64,000 bases of DNA from Shewanella livingstonensis (lineage in GTDB: Bacteria > Pseudomonadota > Gammaproteobacteria > Enterobacterales > Shewanellaceae): contig NZ_CP034015.1 in NCBI RefSeq assembly GCF_003855395.1, positions 1,250,001-1,314,000 on the forward strand, in the 5' to 3' direction. Each line of letters opens with the position of its first letter. The first letter of the stretch is position 1. Position numbers and translations under genes: made by a program. Below are positions 8,318 to 16,929 of the stretch, in pieces. The notes below the pieces were generated by a model. It was given only the letters and a program-made list of their open reading frames with translations, ran no database searches and was not told the DNA's origin.

Positions 8318-9010
8318 GTATTTTAATACTTATCCCTAAGTCCTTTCGATGGGTTGTGGCTTCAGGTCTACCTCACTTTATACATCAGAGCGATTTATTT
8401 TCTATTGAATAATGAAGATATCATTTAAGCTAAAATCATAACCATAAACTCATATTAAGTTTTTCCTGCAAAGCCCAATAAATTGCTTCTATAGGCATCT
8501 TACGCGTAGAGATACCTAAATATGCTTTATTATCAATGTGCATATAAGTTTTTATCAATACAAATCTATTGGCTTATTCTAACAAGTAATCTAACTCCTT
8601 ATCCCTGGGCCAGGATGCTTATTCTGCAATATCGCTATTAATTAATAGCCGAAACGACATCAAAGTAGCGTGCAGGCACACTATTATGAGTCGATGAGTT
8701 AATTGAATTAATCATTACAGTTCAAATGGTTTTAATTCAAATTACTTTGTCGTTATTCTTTCCTTGTTACCGTAAATTAGTCATTATTTTTGACAACCTA
8801 GTTTGAAGATAACTTAAGAGTCTAACTCGATGTAACAGCGCACCAATATTGCAGTTACAGCCGCTAAAATAACTTCAGATACCGATTTAACTAAACGAAG
8901 CTGAGATTATGTTAAACAGTGATATGTTGCATTGTTAGGGGAATGTATTGCTGTGGCGGAACTAATATTGATAGTAAATGAGATCCAGACTCTGATTAAA
9001 CACAATTTTA
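8318..9010. other. Spacer of about 700 bases without a convincing gene
   Basis: AT-rich stretch between the proline operon leader and acuR. A minus-strand frame at about 8450-8570 reads MHIDNKAYLGIST and then ALQEKLNMS before a stop; it has no ribosome site and may be a gene remnant. A short palindrome CCTGGGCCAGG occurs near 8605. I see no RNA gene, repeat array or mobile element. Confidence 0.4.
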
Positions 9011-9040
9011 TTGCATTTAATTAGACGATCGGTCTAATAT
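9011..9040 (+). promoter_or_regulatory. acuR promoter with embedded TetR-type operator
   Basis: A -35-like TTGCAT (9011-9016) and a -10-like TAATAT (9035-9040), 18 bp apart, flank a perfect inverted repeat TTAGAC-N5-GTCTAA at 9021-9037. The same palindrome precedes acuI. An operator between -35 and -10 is the classic autorepression layout of TetR-family genes. The -10 is so close to ATG 9046 that the message would be leaderless or start at an internal ATG. Confidence 0.75.
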
Positions 9041-9045
9041 GAGTT

Positions 9046-9714
9046 ATGAAAAATTCAAGCTTAAATTTAATGAGCAATCCAGATAAGACTCCTGGCCTAA
9101 AACCTCGCCGCGGTAGGCCACCTAAAGTTTCGCGTGAAAATTCTGATACGCGGGCAGAGCTTATCCGTAGTGGTCTTGAACAACTGACAGAGCAAGGCTT
9201 TGCTTCATCGGGTATTGAACCTATTTTGAAAAAGGTAGGTGTACCTAAAGGTTCTTTTTATCATTACTTTGTCAGTAAAGAAGCATTTGGTCAGGCAGTA
9301 TTGCAAAATTATGCCGACTATTTTTTACACAAGCTTGAAATTCATTTATTGGACGAATCATTTTTACCATTAACGCGGATTAGAAATTTTGTTAAGAATG
9401 CTAAAGCAGGCATGATCCGCTATGAATTTAAACGCGGTTGTTTGGTGGGTAACTTAGGTCAAGAAGTGGGCGTGTTACCAGAAAGCTTTCGACCGCAAAT
9501 TATTGAGATATTTGTGAGTTGGCAAGATTGCCTAGCTCGTTGCCTTAAGGATGCTCAATTACATGGCGAGCTTGCAGCAAATGCAAATTGCCATCTTTTA
9601 GCCGAAAACTTTTGGGTGGGTTGGGAAGGGGCGGTAAGTCGAGCTAAGTTGGTTCAGCAGGCCACACCGTTAGATAATTACTGTGATTTTTTTATGGCCG
9701 CACTACCTAAATAA
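9046..9714 (+). CDS. acuR: TetR-family regulator, AcuR-like
   Basis: TetR/AcrR-type repressor (222 aa) resembling AcuR, the acrylate/DMSP-responsive repressor of acuI. The basic N-terminus (GRPPK) leads into the helix-turn-helix around residues 32-75 (GIEPILKKVGVPKGSFYHYF), followed by a ligand-binding domain with an EFKRGCLVGNLGQEVG segment typical of this subgroup. It lies 91 bases before acuI, and matching palindromes before both genes argue that it represses itself and acuI. The start is uncertain: ATG 9046 is almost on the -10 box; ATG 9070 (MSNPDKTPG) is an alternative. The gene ends at a hairpin (9726-9754). Confidence 0.85.
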   Translation: MKNSSLNLMSNPDKTPGLKPRRGRPPKVSRENSDTRAELIRSGLEQLTEQGFASSGIEPILKKVGVPKGSFYHYFVSKEAFGQAVLQNYADYFLHKLEIHLLDESFLPLTRIRNFVKNAKAGMIRYEFKRGCLVGNLGQEVGVLPESFRPQIIEIFVSWQDCLARCLKDAQLHGELAANANCHLLAENFWVGWEGAVSRAKLVQQATPLDNYCDFFMAALPK

Positions 9715-9725
9715 CGTTAACTGAC

Positions 9726-9754
9726 AACCTCATCTCTTAAAAAGAGTTGAGGTT
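9726..9754 (+). terminator. Hairpin after acuR
   Basis: AACCTCA (9726-9732) pairs with TGAGGTT (9748-9754), extended inside by CTCTT/AAGAG. The tail (aaataattttt) is only weakly T-rich, so it may be a leaky terminator between acuR and acuI. Confidence 0.5.
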
Positions 9755-9774
9755 AAATAATTTTTCAATCATTA

Positions 9775-9791
9775 AAAGACGATCAGTCTAA
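9775..9791 (+). promoter_or_regulatory. AcuR-type operator before acuI
   Basis: Inverted repeat AGAC-GATCA-GTCT(AA), nearly the same as the TTAGAC-GATCG-GTCTAA palindrome before acuR. It lies 14 bases before the acuI start codon, so bound repressor would block the promoter or early elongation. Confidence 0.7.
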
Positions 9792-9805
9792 ATTAGAGGT
9801 ATACA

Positions 9806-10789
9806 ATGTTTAATGGCATGCTAATTGAGAAAGATGACCAAGGTTACCGCACCACAGTAAAAAGCATTGACGAAAGTGTGCTACCTGAAGGTGATGTGAC
9901 GGTAAAAGTACTTTATAGCACTCTTAATTACAAAGATGCTCTGGCCATTACCGGTAAAGCTCCTGTGGTAAGAACATTCCCTATGGTGCCTGGTATTGAT
10001 TTAGTGGGCATTGTCGAACACAGTGATAGTGATAAGTTTGTTGTCGGTGATGCAGTATTGTTGAATGGTTTTGGCGTAGGTGAAAGCCATTGCGGTGGTT
10101 TAGCAACTAAAGCGCGTTTAAAAAGTGAATGGCTTATTCCATTACCTCGTGCATTTTCACCGCAACAAGCCATGGCCATCGGTACCGCAGGTTATACGGC
10201 GATGTTATGTGTTATGGCTCTTGAGAAAAATGGCGTAACCCCCGATAAAGGTGAAATACTAGTGACCGGTGCTAATGGCGGTGTTGGCAGTTTTGCTATC
10301 GCTATTTTAGCTAAACTCGGCTATCACGTAGTGGCATCTACCGGGCGAGTTGATCAAAGTGAATATTTGAAAAAGTTAGGCGCTAAAGACATTATTGATC
10401 GCGCGACCTTATCTGAAGCTGGTCGGCCTTTAGCCAAGGAGCGTTGGGCTGGTGCAGTTGATTCTGTTGGTAGTCATACTCTCGCTAATGTGTGTGCCAG
10501 TACCAAGTATGGCGGGACTGTAGCAGCATGTGGTTTGGCACAAGGAATGGATTTTCCCGCTAGCGTGGCACCTTTTATTTTACGTTGCGTGACGTTAGCG
10601 GGTGTAGACAGTGTTATGCGATCTTTAGCTGATCGTACAGAAGCATGGAAACGATTAGGGGAGGTCCTTGATCCTGCTGTTTTCGATGATATTGTTCACG
10701 AAGTCAGTTTGACTGAAGCGGTTGATGTGGCAAGTGATTTATTAGCTGGTAAAGTTCGTGGCCGTGTGGTTGTTGATGTCAATCGTTAA
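9806..10789 (+). CDS. acuI: Acryloyl-CoA reductase (NADPH), MDR superfamily
   Basis: YhdH/AcuI-type zinc-independent quinone-oxidoreductase-like MDR protein (327 aa). AcuI reduces toxic acryloyl-CoA to propionyl-CoA with NADPH, as in DMSP and acrylate degradation. Landmarks are STLNYKDALAITGKAPVVR near 37-55, PGIDLVGIV, and the NADPH-binding loop TGANGGVGSFA near residue 150. Ribosome site AGAGGT precedes the ATG. Context with an AcuR-like regulator and shared operators supports the assignment. No DMSP lyase or CoA-transferase gene is in the window, so acrylate may come from elsewhere. Confidence 0.88.
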   Translation: MFNGMLIEKDDQGYRTTVKSIDESVLPEGDVTVKVLYSTLNYKDALAITGKAPVVRTFPMVPGIDLVGIVEHSDSDKFVVGDAVLLNGFGVGESHCGGLATKARLKSEWLIPLPRAFSPQQAMAIGTAGYTAMLCVMALEKNGVTPDKGEILVTGANGGVGSFAIAILAKLGYHVVASTGRVDQSEYLKKLGAKDIIDRATLSEAGRPLAKERWAGAVDSVGSHTLANVCASTKYGGTVAACGLAQGMDFPASVAPFILRCVTLAGVDSVMRSLADRTEAWKRLGEVLDPAVFDDIVHEVSLTEAVDVASDLLAGKVRGRVVVDVNR

Positions 10790-10828
10790 TCCAATTTTTG
10801 CTCTGCTTAGTTAATTCTGTCATTAAAT

Positions 10829-10862
10829 TGTCAGTCAGTACTTATCTGACTGGCAGTTTTTA
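10829..10862. terminator. Terminator after acuI
   Basis: A 10-bp stem, TGTCAGTCAG (10829-10838) with CTGACTGGCA (10846-10855), 7-nt loop, one wobble pair, followed by GTTTTT. It lies between convergent genes acuI and the GGDEF/EAL gene. Confidence 0.88.
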
Positions 10863-10881
10863 CACTTATAAGAGAATGCTT

Positions 10882-12927
10882 TTAAACATGGATAAGTGCA
10901 GCTGACGAGATATATCGGTCAATAAAGTCTTGAGTTGGCATTGGCTTAGCAAATAAGTACCCTTGCAAATAGTCACAAGATAATTGCTCAAGCAGTTTAT
11001 GTTGTCCTTCTGTTTCGACTCCCTCTGCAACGACTTTGACTTTTAAATGGTGTGCCATAGTGATAATGGCGCGTACTAAAGCAATGCTACTTTCATTGGT
11101 TTCCATATGTTGGATAAACGAGCGGTCAATTTTCAAAATATCAATGTCGAGTCGTTGCAAATAAGCTAATGACGAATATCCAACTCCAAAATCATCAATA
11201 GCGATATCAATACCATAATGATTGAGGCGTTGCATTTGCTGTTGAATAGGGGAGTCTGGGTCCATCAAGGTGTTTTCTGTCACTTCAATAATCATGGTAT
11301 CGCGGGGTAAGCGGTGTTTATTACAGGCCAATATCCATTCATCGACCCATAAACCGCTAGGATCAATTTGTAACGGTGAAGTGTTAACGCTCACTTGCAT
11401 TATATTGCCCGATAACTGATAAAAATAAGCAGCATCTTCAATTGCTTGATCCCTTACCCAATTTCCAATGTCTTCTATTAAGCCATTTTGTTCAGCCACC
11501 GGAATAAACTCATTTGGGCCAATTAGGCCACGCTGTGGATGGTTCCAGCGAATGAGCGCTTCTGCTTTTTCAGCTTTAAGTCCAAATTGATCAAAAATAG
11601 GTTGATAGAATAATACGAATTGATTGAGTTTGAGTGCGAGGCGAATCTCTTCAATAAGACGTCTTTTTTCAATGGCTTGTTCTTCTATAGCATGAGAGAA
11701 AAACTCATATCTATTTCGTCCTTTGCTTTTAGACAGGTACATTGCTTGGTCTGCGTGTTTGACTAACGCCTCAACACTTTGGCCATCAGCAGGATAGAAT
11801 GTCAGTCCAATGCTACCTGTTACATTCACTTGTGCTTCTTTGATGCTAATACACTGCATTAGGCTATTTTTAACATTCTCTGCAATAGCAGAAGCCTGCG
11901 TTAAGTCGCTAACATTTTGAAGAATTAAAGTGAATTCATCGCCACCAAGACGGGCAACGGTATCATGGTCGCGTACACATCTTCGTAAACGTTTAGCGAC
12001 TTGATGGAGTAGTAAATCGCCATAGTCATGCCCTAAAGTGTCATTCACCTCTTTAAAACCATCTAGATCGATAAAAATGAGTGCAAAAACCATATCGTCA
12101 ACTTCAATCAGTGACTGGAGTTTTTCATAGAAATAACGTCGATTCGGTAGTTGCGTCAAACCGTCTTGATAGGCAAATTCGTGTAATTGACTATTGGCGT
12201 TTTCTAACTCCAAAGTACGCAGTTTTACTTCACTTTCAAGTAAACTTTCACGCTGCTCAATATTATCTAACATGCTATTAAAATAGGTCGTTAATTGACC
12301 TATTTCATCTTCAGATTGCACTTTGGCGCGTAAGCTATAATCTTGTGATACAGTTATTTTTTGAGATATATTAGCTAGATAGAGCATCGGGCTTAAAAAT
12401 TTTCGTCGTAAAAATAAAGATAAAAAGAAACTGGCAATAAACGATGACAACAGAATTAATATAATAAATTGACCGTAAAATTTAACCCGCTCGGTTAGCA
12501 GACTATCATCGACAGAGATATGCAAATCACCATAGTGTTGATTATCAAGTGTTAACGGCGTAATGACTTGGGTGATGTTATTGAGATCGTTATCAATATT
12601 GTTTGTTGAAAATCGTTTTGATAATGCTTGAGCTAACACGATATCTTCAATATTAGTGACAGTGATAGACAGTACATCCGATCGTAATAATATTGGGTTA
12701 ATCAGCTCTTGAATGGCATCTTGATCATCAAACAATAAGGCAGCAGTAATATTGGGCGACAACATTTGAGATAAGCTTTGCAGGCTTTCTACTTGCTCTC
12801 TTTTAGCCGAAGAGAGTTCAAATGCGCTGAATATAGACGTCACCGTGAGCGTCGATATGATAGCGACGCTCATTAAAATGAACTGTAATTTTTTACTAAT
12901 AGTATTCAGTGCAAAAAATTGTTTCAT
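10882..12927 (-). CDS. Membrane GGDEF-EAL protein (YfiN-like) of a TonB receptor/YfiR operon
   Basis: Bifunctional-type c-di-GMP enzyme (681 aa). An N-terminal TM (about 13-35), a periplasmic sensor of about 110 residues, a second TM (about 152-174) and a HAMP linker (175-230) precede a GGDEF domain (GGDEF at 328-332, RDHD I-site before it) and an EAL domain (EAL at 456-458, later DDFGVGYSSL and KIDRSFI). Both active sites look intact, so it could make or break c-di-GMP. Its start is 4 bases after the yfiR-like stop. By analogy with YfiR-YfiN, the periplasmic YfiR-like partner probably holds it in check; unlike P. aeruginosa YfiN, it carries an EAL domain. Confidence 0.93.
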   Translation of the reverse strand: MKQFFALNTISKKLQFILMSVAIISTLTVTSIFSAFELSSAKREQVESLQSLSQMLSPNITAALLFDDQDAIQELINPILLRSDVLSITVTNIEDIVLAQALSKRFSTNNIDNDLNNITQVITPLTLDNQHYGDLHISVDDSLLTERVKFYGQFIILILLSSFIASFFLSLFLRRKFLSPMLYLANISQKITVSQDYSLRAKVQSEDEIGQLTTYFNSMLDNIEQRESLLESEVKLRTLELENANSQLHEFAYQDGLTQLPNRRYFYEKLQSLIEVDDMVFALIFIDLDGFKEVNDTLGHDYGDLLLHQVAKRLRRCVRDHDTVARLGGDEFTLILQNVSDLTQASAIAENVKNSLMQCISIKEAQVNVTGSIGLTFYPADGQSVEALVKHADQAMYLSKSKGRNRYEFFSHAIEEQAIEKRRLIEEIRLALKLNQFVLFYQPIFDQFGLKAEKAEALIRWNHPQRGLIGPNEFIPVAEQNGLIEDIGNWVRDQAIEDAAYFYQLSGNIMQVSVNTSPLQIDPSGLWVDEWILACNKHRLPRDTMIIEVTENTLMDPDSPIQQQMQRLNHYGIDIAIDDFGVGYSSLAYLQRLDIDILKIDRSFIQHMETNESSIALVRAIITMAHHLKVKVVAEGVETEGQHKLLEQLSCDYLQGYLFAKPMPTQDFIDRYISSAALIHV

Positions 12928-12931
12928 AGTC

Positions 12932-13462
12932 TTAGTTATTTACCACTCGGCCTAGGCGTAATACTTTTGAGCTCATTGTGATACCTGATAATTTCAATTG
13001 GTCGGGTGAGACTTCAAAGCGAACCTTGCCACCAGATAAAAAGAAACGAATGTGTCCGCCTTGCTCAATAAAGTGGTCTGTTTCTCCAACAACCATGACA
13101 TTGGGTAAAAGAGGGCGATTAAATTCCAGCCAAGGCTCAACAGTGTCTGCGGTTATAAACAGAATATTGCATTGCGCTAGGTCTGTTGTTGTGACAGCTA
13201 TTTCGACATTTTTTATTGGTAAGTTATTCACTTTTCTACCGCTGAGCACTGAGCGCGATACATTAATAAAACTGGCATCTGGGCTACACAGTGTAAATGA
13301 GGTGGCATTATCGGGCAGGTTTTGCCATTCGCCGTAACGGGAAAAGTTAAATAAAAAGCCTGCTTTAAGCGCATATTCTTTTTCAATGGCAATTGCGCTC
13401 TGGCTCATGATAAGCAAAAGCGTGAATAGTGATCCCAATAGCACTTGTTTAATGATTAACAT
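12932..13462 (-). CDS. YfiR/DUF4154-family periplasmic protein
   Basis: 176-aa exported protein with a signal peptide (hydrophobic LLGSLFTLLLIMSQ, cleavage after about AIA) and the DUF4154 fold seen in YfiR (KAGFLFNFSRYGEW near the start, then NILFI and GGKVRFEVSPDQLKLSGI near the end). YfiR is a periplasmic repressor of the membrane cyclase YfiN. Here it lies between a TonB receptor and a GGDEF/EAL gene, spaced 8 and 4 bases from them. The start ATG 13460-13462 is preferred over TTG 13465; there is no strong ribosome site, so coupling to the upstream gene is likely. Confidence 0.88.
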   Translation of the reverse strand: MLIIKQVLLGSLFTLLLIMSQSAIAIEKEYALKAGFLFNFSRYGEWQNLPDNATSFTLCSPDASFINVSRSVLSGRKVNNLPIKNVEIAVTTTDLAQCNILFITADTVEPWLEFNRPLLPNVMVVGETDHFIEQGGHIRFFLSGGKVRFEVSPDQLKLSGITMSSKVLRLGRVVNN

Positions 13463-13470
13463 CAAATTAA

Positions 13471-15534
13471 TTAGAACTTCGCGGTAATTTTAAAAGTAAC
13501 ACTCTCATCGATGTAATTTGAGCGAGTATACGTTTCACCATGATTGCCATATTCAATATGTGAGCCCGCAAAAAGGTTTTTCCCCATAATGGCAGCAGTC
13601 CAATTAGGCTGAAAAGCCCAATTCCAGGTTAGATCGAGCGCAGTATAACTGTCCGTTTGGTAAGCATTGCTATTTTCAACTCTGAGTGCCGCAAAAATAT
13701 TATGTTGCTCAAAAAAATGAATATCTGCTTTGGCAAAGATTTGACGACTGGTTGAGTCAAAACCTATAGCAGGGAAGGTGTTGTCCTCTAAGTCGTAATC
13801 AAAGGTGTTATAGCTATAACCTAATTCTGCATTAAAACTGTCTAATGGTTGCCATGATAAAACAATATCGGCACCTTCAGTGGTCAGTTCGGCATTAGAG
13901 ACTAAGTCAAAGTTAATTGATGTGGTTGTTAGTGCTTGTATTGCGGAATCAATTTGGCCGGCTTGTAACATCGCGAAGATAGGTAAAAATTGCTCGATAT
14001 TAGGGTTAACCTGGATCACGGCTACATCATCGGTATCAGTATGATAAACCGATAGGTCAAGTGCCCATGTGGTATCAGATAAACGATAGCCCATTTCATA
14101 AGATACAGATTTTTCTGACTTTACGCTGTCATTACCATTGAGGTAAGTGCGGATATAATAACGATCAATCTCGGGTATTCCGGTGGTGATAGGCGATACT
14201 TCTTCGACTCTTTGTCCATCGATAAGAAAGTTGTCGTTAAATTCAAGTAAAGAGGGAACCCGAACACTTTTTGATACAGAGGCCCACAAGACTTGATTAT
14301 TTAGTGGTTTCCATACCAGCCTTGCTAGTGGTTGGTTTTCCCAACCAGTCAAATCGTTATGATCAACTTTGACACCCACAATTAAGTCTAATTTGTCCGC
14401 AACAATCTTATATTGAGCCTGCGCTAATCCACCATATTGATGTAGGCTTTCAAAGCCTCCATCGCTTTGCACAAAGGTACTGTCTGCAAAAGAAATAGAA
14501 TTGTAACGGTAGTTTAGCCCCCAATCGAATTGCAAGTCTTGGTATAAAAAGTTCATTTGATAATCGATATCAAATGATTGAAAGTCTTCTTGTAAATAAG
14601 TTTGGCTACCACTTTGCTTTAACCAAGATGTTTGCAGCATTTGGTTTGCAGAAGGTGAGATACGATTGTCTAGCCTAGCCATAATACGTGAATCGGTACG
14701 ATCTAAACTGTCGGTAAATGATATATTACGATTACTATCATCAACGACACCGCGATAATTTTGGCCTAATGTAGACTGCGTAATATCGCCCTGAATTAAG
14801 CCTGACCATTGATCATTTGGGGTAAAGTCAAACCGAGTTCCTGCAGATTGCTGTTCCGAAAAATCAGCGGGTTCCATCTCAATGCCTTTACTCGACTTTT
14901 GGCCATCTTTAACATGGCCATATACCCTGAAACTACCGTTATTGCCGATATCGCCACCATAACGAAGGTTGGTATCTATATTAAGCTGGCTACCACTGCT
15001 GACATCGGCATATAGGCCTCGGGTATCAATACTGTTTTTAGTAATGATATTAATGACGCCATTATTGGCATTGCTGCCCCACAGTAAGCCGCCTTGACCG
15101 CGGATAATTTCAATGCGCTCAATATCGTATAACGGTACGTTAAGGGTTTCCCAATACACAGCAGCAAACTTAGGAGTATATAAACTTTGGCCGTCTATCA
15201 TCACCAATAGTTTGGCTGAAAATCTCGATGCCACTCCTCGAGATGAAATCGCCCATTGATTATTGTCGAGTTGTCTTACTGCTAATCCGGGGACCATTTT
15301 TAGAGCTTCAGGAACAGATGTTGCACCAGAACGGGTTATTTGTTCTTTTGTTAGTACATAGATAGACGAGGCTGTTTCAAAGGCAGACTGGGTTCTCTTC
15401 ATCGCTGAAGTTACTTGAACATCCATTGCCATAAGTGAATCTAAATCTAAATCAAGATCACCAAGAGACTCTTCGGCTGCAACCCAAGGCGAAATCAAAA
15501 TAAATAATAGCAAACATTTTTGTGATAACGTCAA
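13471..15534 (-). CDS. TonB-dependent outer-membrane receptor
   Basis: 687-aa TonB-dependent receptor: signal peptide (about 1-20, cleaved near AAEE), plug domain (about 50-165, with SGATSVPEALKMVPGL, RGVASRFSAKLLVMIDG and IERIEIIRGQGGLLWGSNA), then a beta-barrel ending in an aromatic-rich strand TFKITAKF with terminal Phe. The TTG start is supported by GAGGA seven bases upstream. It heads an operon with a YfiR-like protein and a GGDEF/EAL enzyme, which suggests a receptor that senses a ligand for c-di-GMP control or supplies one; substrate unknown. The region after the signal is Asp/Leu-rich and lacks an obvious sigma-regulator signalling domain. Confidence 0.93.
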   Translation of the reverse strand: MTLSQKCLLLFILISPWVAAEESLGDLDLDLDSLMAMDVQVTSAMKRTQSAFETASSIYVLTKEQITRSGATSVPEALKMVPGLAVRQLDNNQWAISSRGVASRFSAKLLVMIDGQSLYTPKFAAVYWETLNVPLYDIERIEIIRGQGGLLWGSNANNGVINIITKNSIDTRGLYADVSSGSQLNIDTNLRYGGDIGNNGSFRVYGHVKDGQKSSKGIEMEPADFSEQQSAGTRFDFTPNDQWSGLIQGDITQSTLGQNYRGVVDDSNRNISFTDSLDRTDSRIMARLDNRISPSANQMLQTSWLKQSGSQTYLQEDFQSFDIDYQMNFLYQDLQFDWGLNYRYNSISFADSTFVQSDGGFESLHQYGGLAQAQYKIVADKLDLIVGVKVDHNDLTGWENQPLARLVWKPLNNQVLWASVSKSVRVPSLLEFNDNFLIDGQRVEEVSPITTGIPEIDRYYIRTYLNGNDSVKSEKSVSYEMGYRLSDTTWALDLSVYHTDTDDVAVIQVNPNIEQFLPIFAMLQAGQIDSAIQALTTTSINFDLVSNAELTTEGADIVLSWQPLDSFNAELGYSYNTFDYDLEDNTFPAIGFDSTSRQIFAKADIHFFEQHNIFAALRVENSNAYQTDSYTALDLTWNWAFQPNWTAAIMGKNLFAGSHIEYGNHGETYTRSNYIDESVTFKITAKF

Positions 15535-15855
15535 GCTAAAGTCCTCGAAAATCGTTGATAATTATGATCTATTATAGTGACTATTTTAACACATGCTGTT
15601 AACTAAATGTCAGCGTATCAGTTTCAATATACGGATTAATTTACTTGCTGTTAACGAGTAAGTTGTTATTTTAGGATTTATAGTTGTGAGTAGTGTCAGT
15701 TATGGGTTAAAAATCGATTATTAAGCGCCACGATCAAAATAATTAGCGTTATTTGGAACAGCATCAAAGAGTCTGCAAGATGCATAAAGACGATGGCGCA
15801 TTTTAACGGTAAACTATACCTATTATAGAGACAGCTTTTGAGGTCATGAGATAGT
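15535..15855. other. Divergent spacer between TonB-receptor operon and VF530 gene
   Basis: About 320 bases holding both divergent promoters. AT-rich with no gene, repeat or hairpin that I can support. Confidence 0.5.
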
Positions 15856-16371
15856 ATGGTAGAACTGCAGCAAAATAATCCACTTCACGGTTTAAAATCA
15901 GAAACGATGATATCTGAGTTAGTGGCATTTTATGATTGGAAAATTCTCTACGCAGCCTTGCGTTTAGAGTGCTTCAATACTAACCCTAATATGGACGCTT
16001 GTGTTAAGTTCCTAAAAAAGACGGAATGGGCGAGAGAGCGTGTTGAAAACTTTTATTTATACCGTTTCAAGCGTATGCCAAAAGGTAACTCAGCACAATT
16101 TGAATTAAAACCTCGTGAGCGTGGTTTTGCTGACGGTATTTTACCGCGTAAGCCGCAGCCTTTAACGGTTGAGTTAGTTGCCGAAATGAAAGCCAAAGCA
16201 ACGGCTGATTATGAACAAATGAAACATAATCAAAGTCGTTCATATGCTTCTTCGTCATCACCTTCATATTCCTCATCGAGTCGTTCAAATGACAGCGATG
16301 CAGCGACACAACGTAGTAATCAAAATAAGCCGCAGCCGACATTTGATCCAAATAACCCGTGGAATAAATAA
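15856..16371 (+). CDS. VF530 (DUF2132) family protein with Ser-rich tail
   Basis: The first 90 residues match the VF530/DUF2132 family of small DNA-binding-like proteins (NNPLHGLKSETMISELV, CFNTNPNMDACVKFLKKT, WARERVENFYLYRF). Usual members are about 70-80 residues; this one is 171 aa because of an extra region and a low-complexity Ser/Tyr/Asn/Gln tail (residues about 125-171, rich in SSSPSYSSSSR). The biochemical role of the family is not established. It stands alone, followed by a repeat-rich spacer. Confidence 0.85.
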   Translation: MVELQQNNPLHGLKSETMISELVAFYDWKILYAALRLECFNTNPNMDACVKFLKKTEWARERVENFYLYRFKRMPKGNSAQFELKPRERGFADGILPRKPQPLTVELVAEMKAKATADYEQMKHNQSRSYASSSSPSYSSSSRSNDSDAATQRSNQNKPQPTFDPNNPWNK

Positions 16372-16929
16372 CCACTAGACTGATCTCATGTCAACGTCGG
16401 CGCTATAAAAGGGAAAAACCTAGATGCTAGGACGCTACGCTGCTAGATGCTATACAGGCGAAAAGCTTAGATGCTATACAATCTTAGCAGCGAAGCGATA
16501 CACGCAGGACGCAGTCCGCCCTAGCAGCTAAGCGACACTCGCAGTTGCTCATCAATATCAAACTTGCCATTTGTTCTGCTAACAAGGCGTATTTACGCAT
16601 AAATAACTTGTTTAATTCAGGTCAATGCAACGCAAATAGCCAAAGACGTCGCTATTTTATAATCGTTTATTATCCAGGACTGAGGTTAGCTGAATAAAGT
16701 TAATTGTTTTTGTTAAGCACATTTTGGCTATTTCTATCAAGATGTGGACACACGAGAGAATGATTGCTTAAATAGCAGTGCATGTCTTTGTTGTATTTAA
16801 CAACAGCACATTCGTTTCAAGGTGACTGGGATTACTTTGGCGGTGCTGTGAGCTTAAATTGAGGCATAAAGGATTAAGAGCCTCATCCATTTTGCAGAAT
16901 AGCATTGGGATACAACAAGGATAATAATA
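16372..16929. other. Spacer with CTAG-rich repeats before the acylase gene
   Basis: A 558-base gap. The first part (about 16410-16545) holds CTAG-rich repeats annotated separately. The rest is AT-rich and should hold the acylase promoter; a short GAGGC/GCCTC inverted repeat flanks 16861-16885. No gene seen. Confidence 0.5.
16418..16545. repeat. CTAG-rich intergenic palindromic repeat, copy 1
   Basis: Alternating short units such as GCTACGCTGCTAG and TTAGCAGCGAAGCG in both orientations. The stretch 16504-16536 is, in reverse complement, nearly identical (about 30 of 33 bases by eye) to 41191-41223. The shared core is GGGCGGACTNCGTCCTGC. This is a dispersed, REP-like element able to form hairpins. 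Confidence 0.8.
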
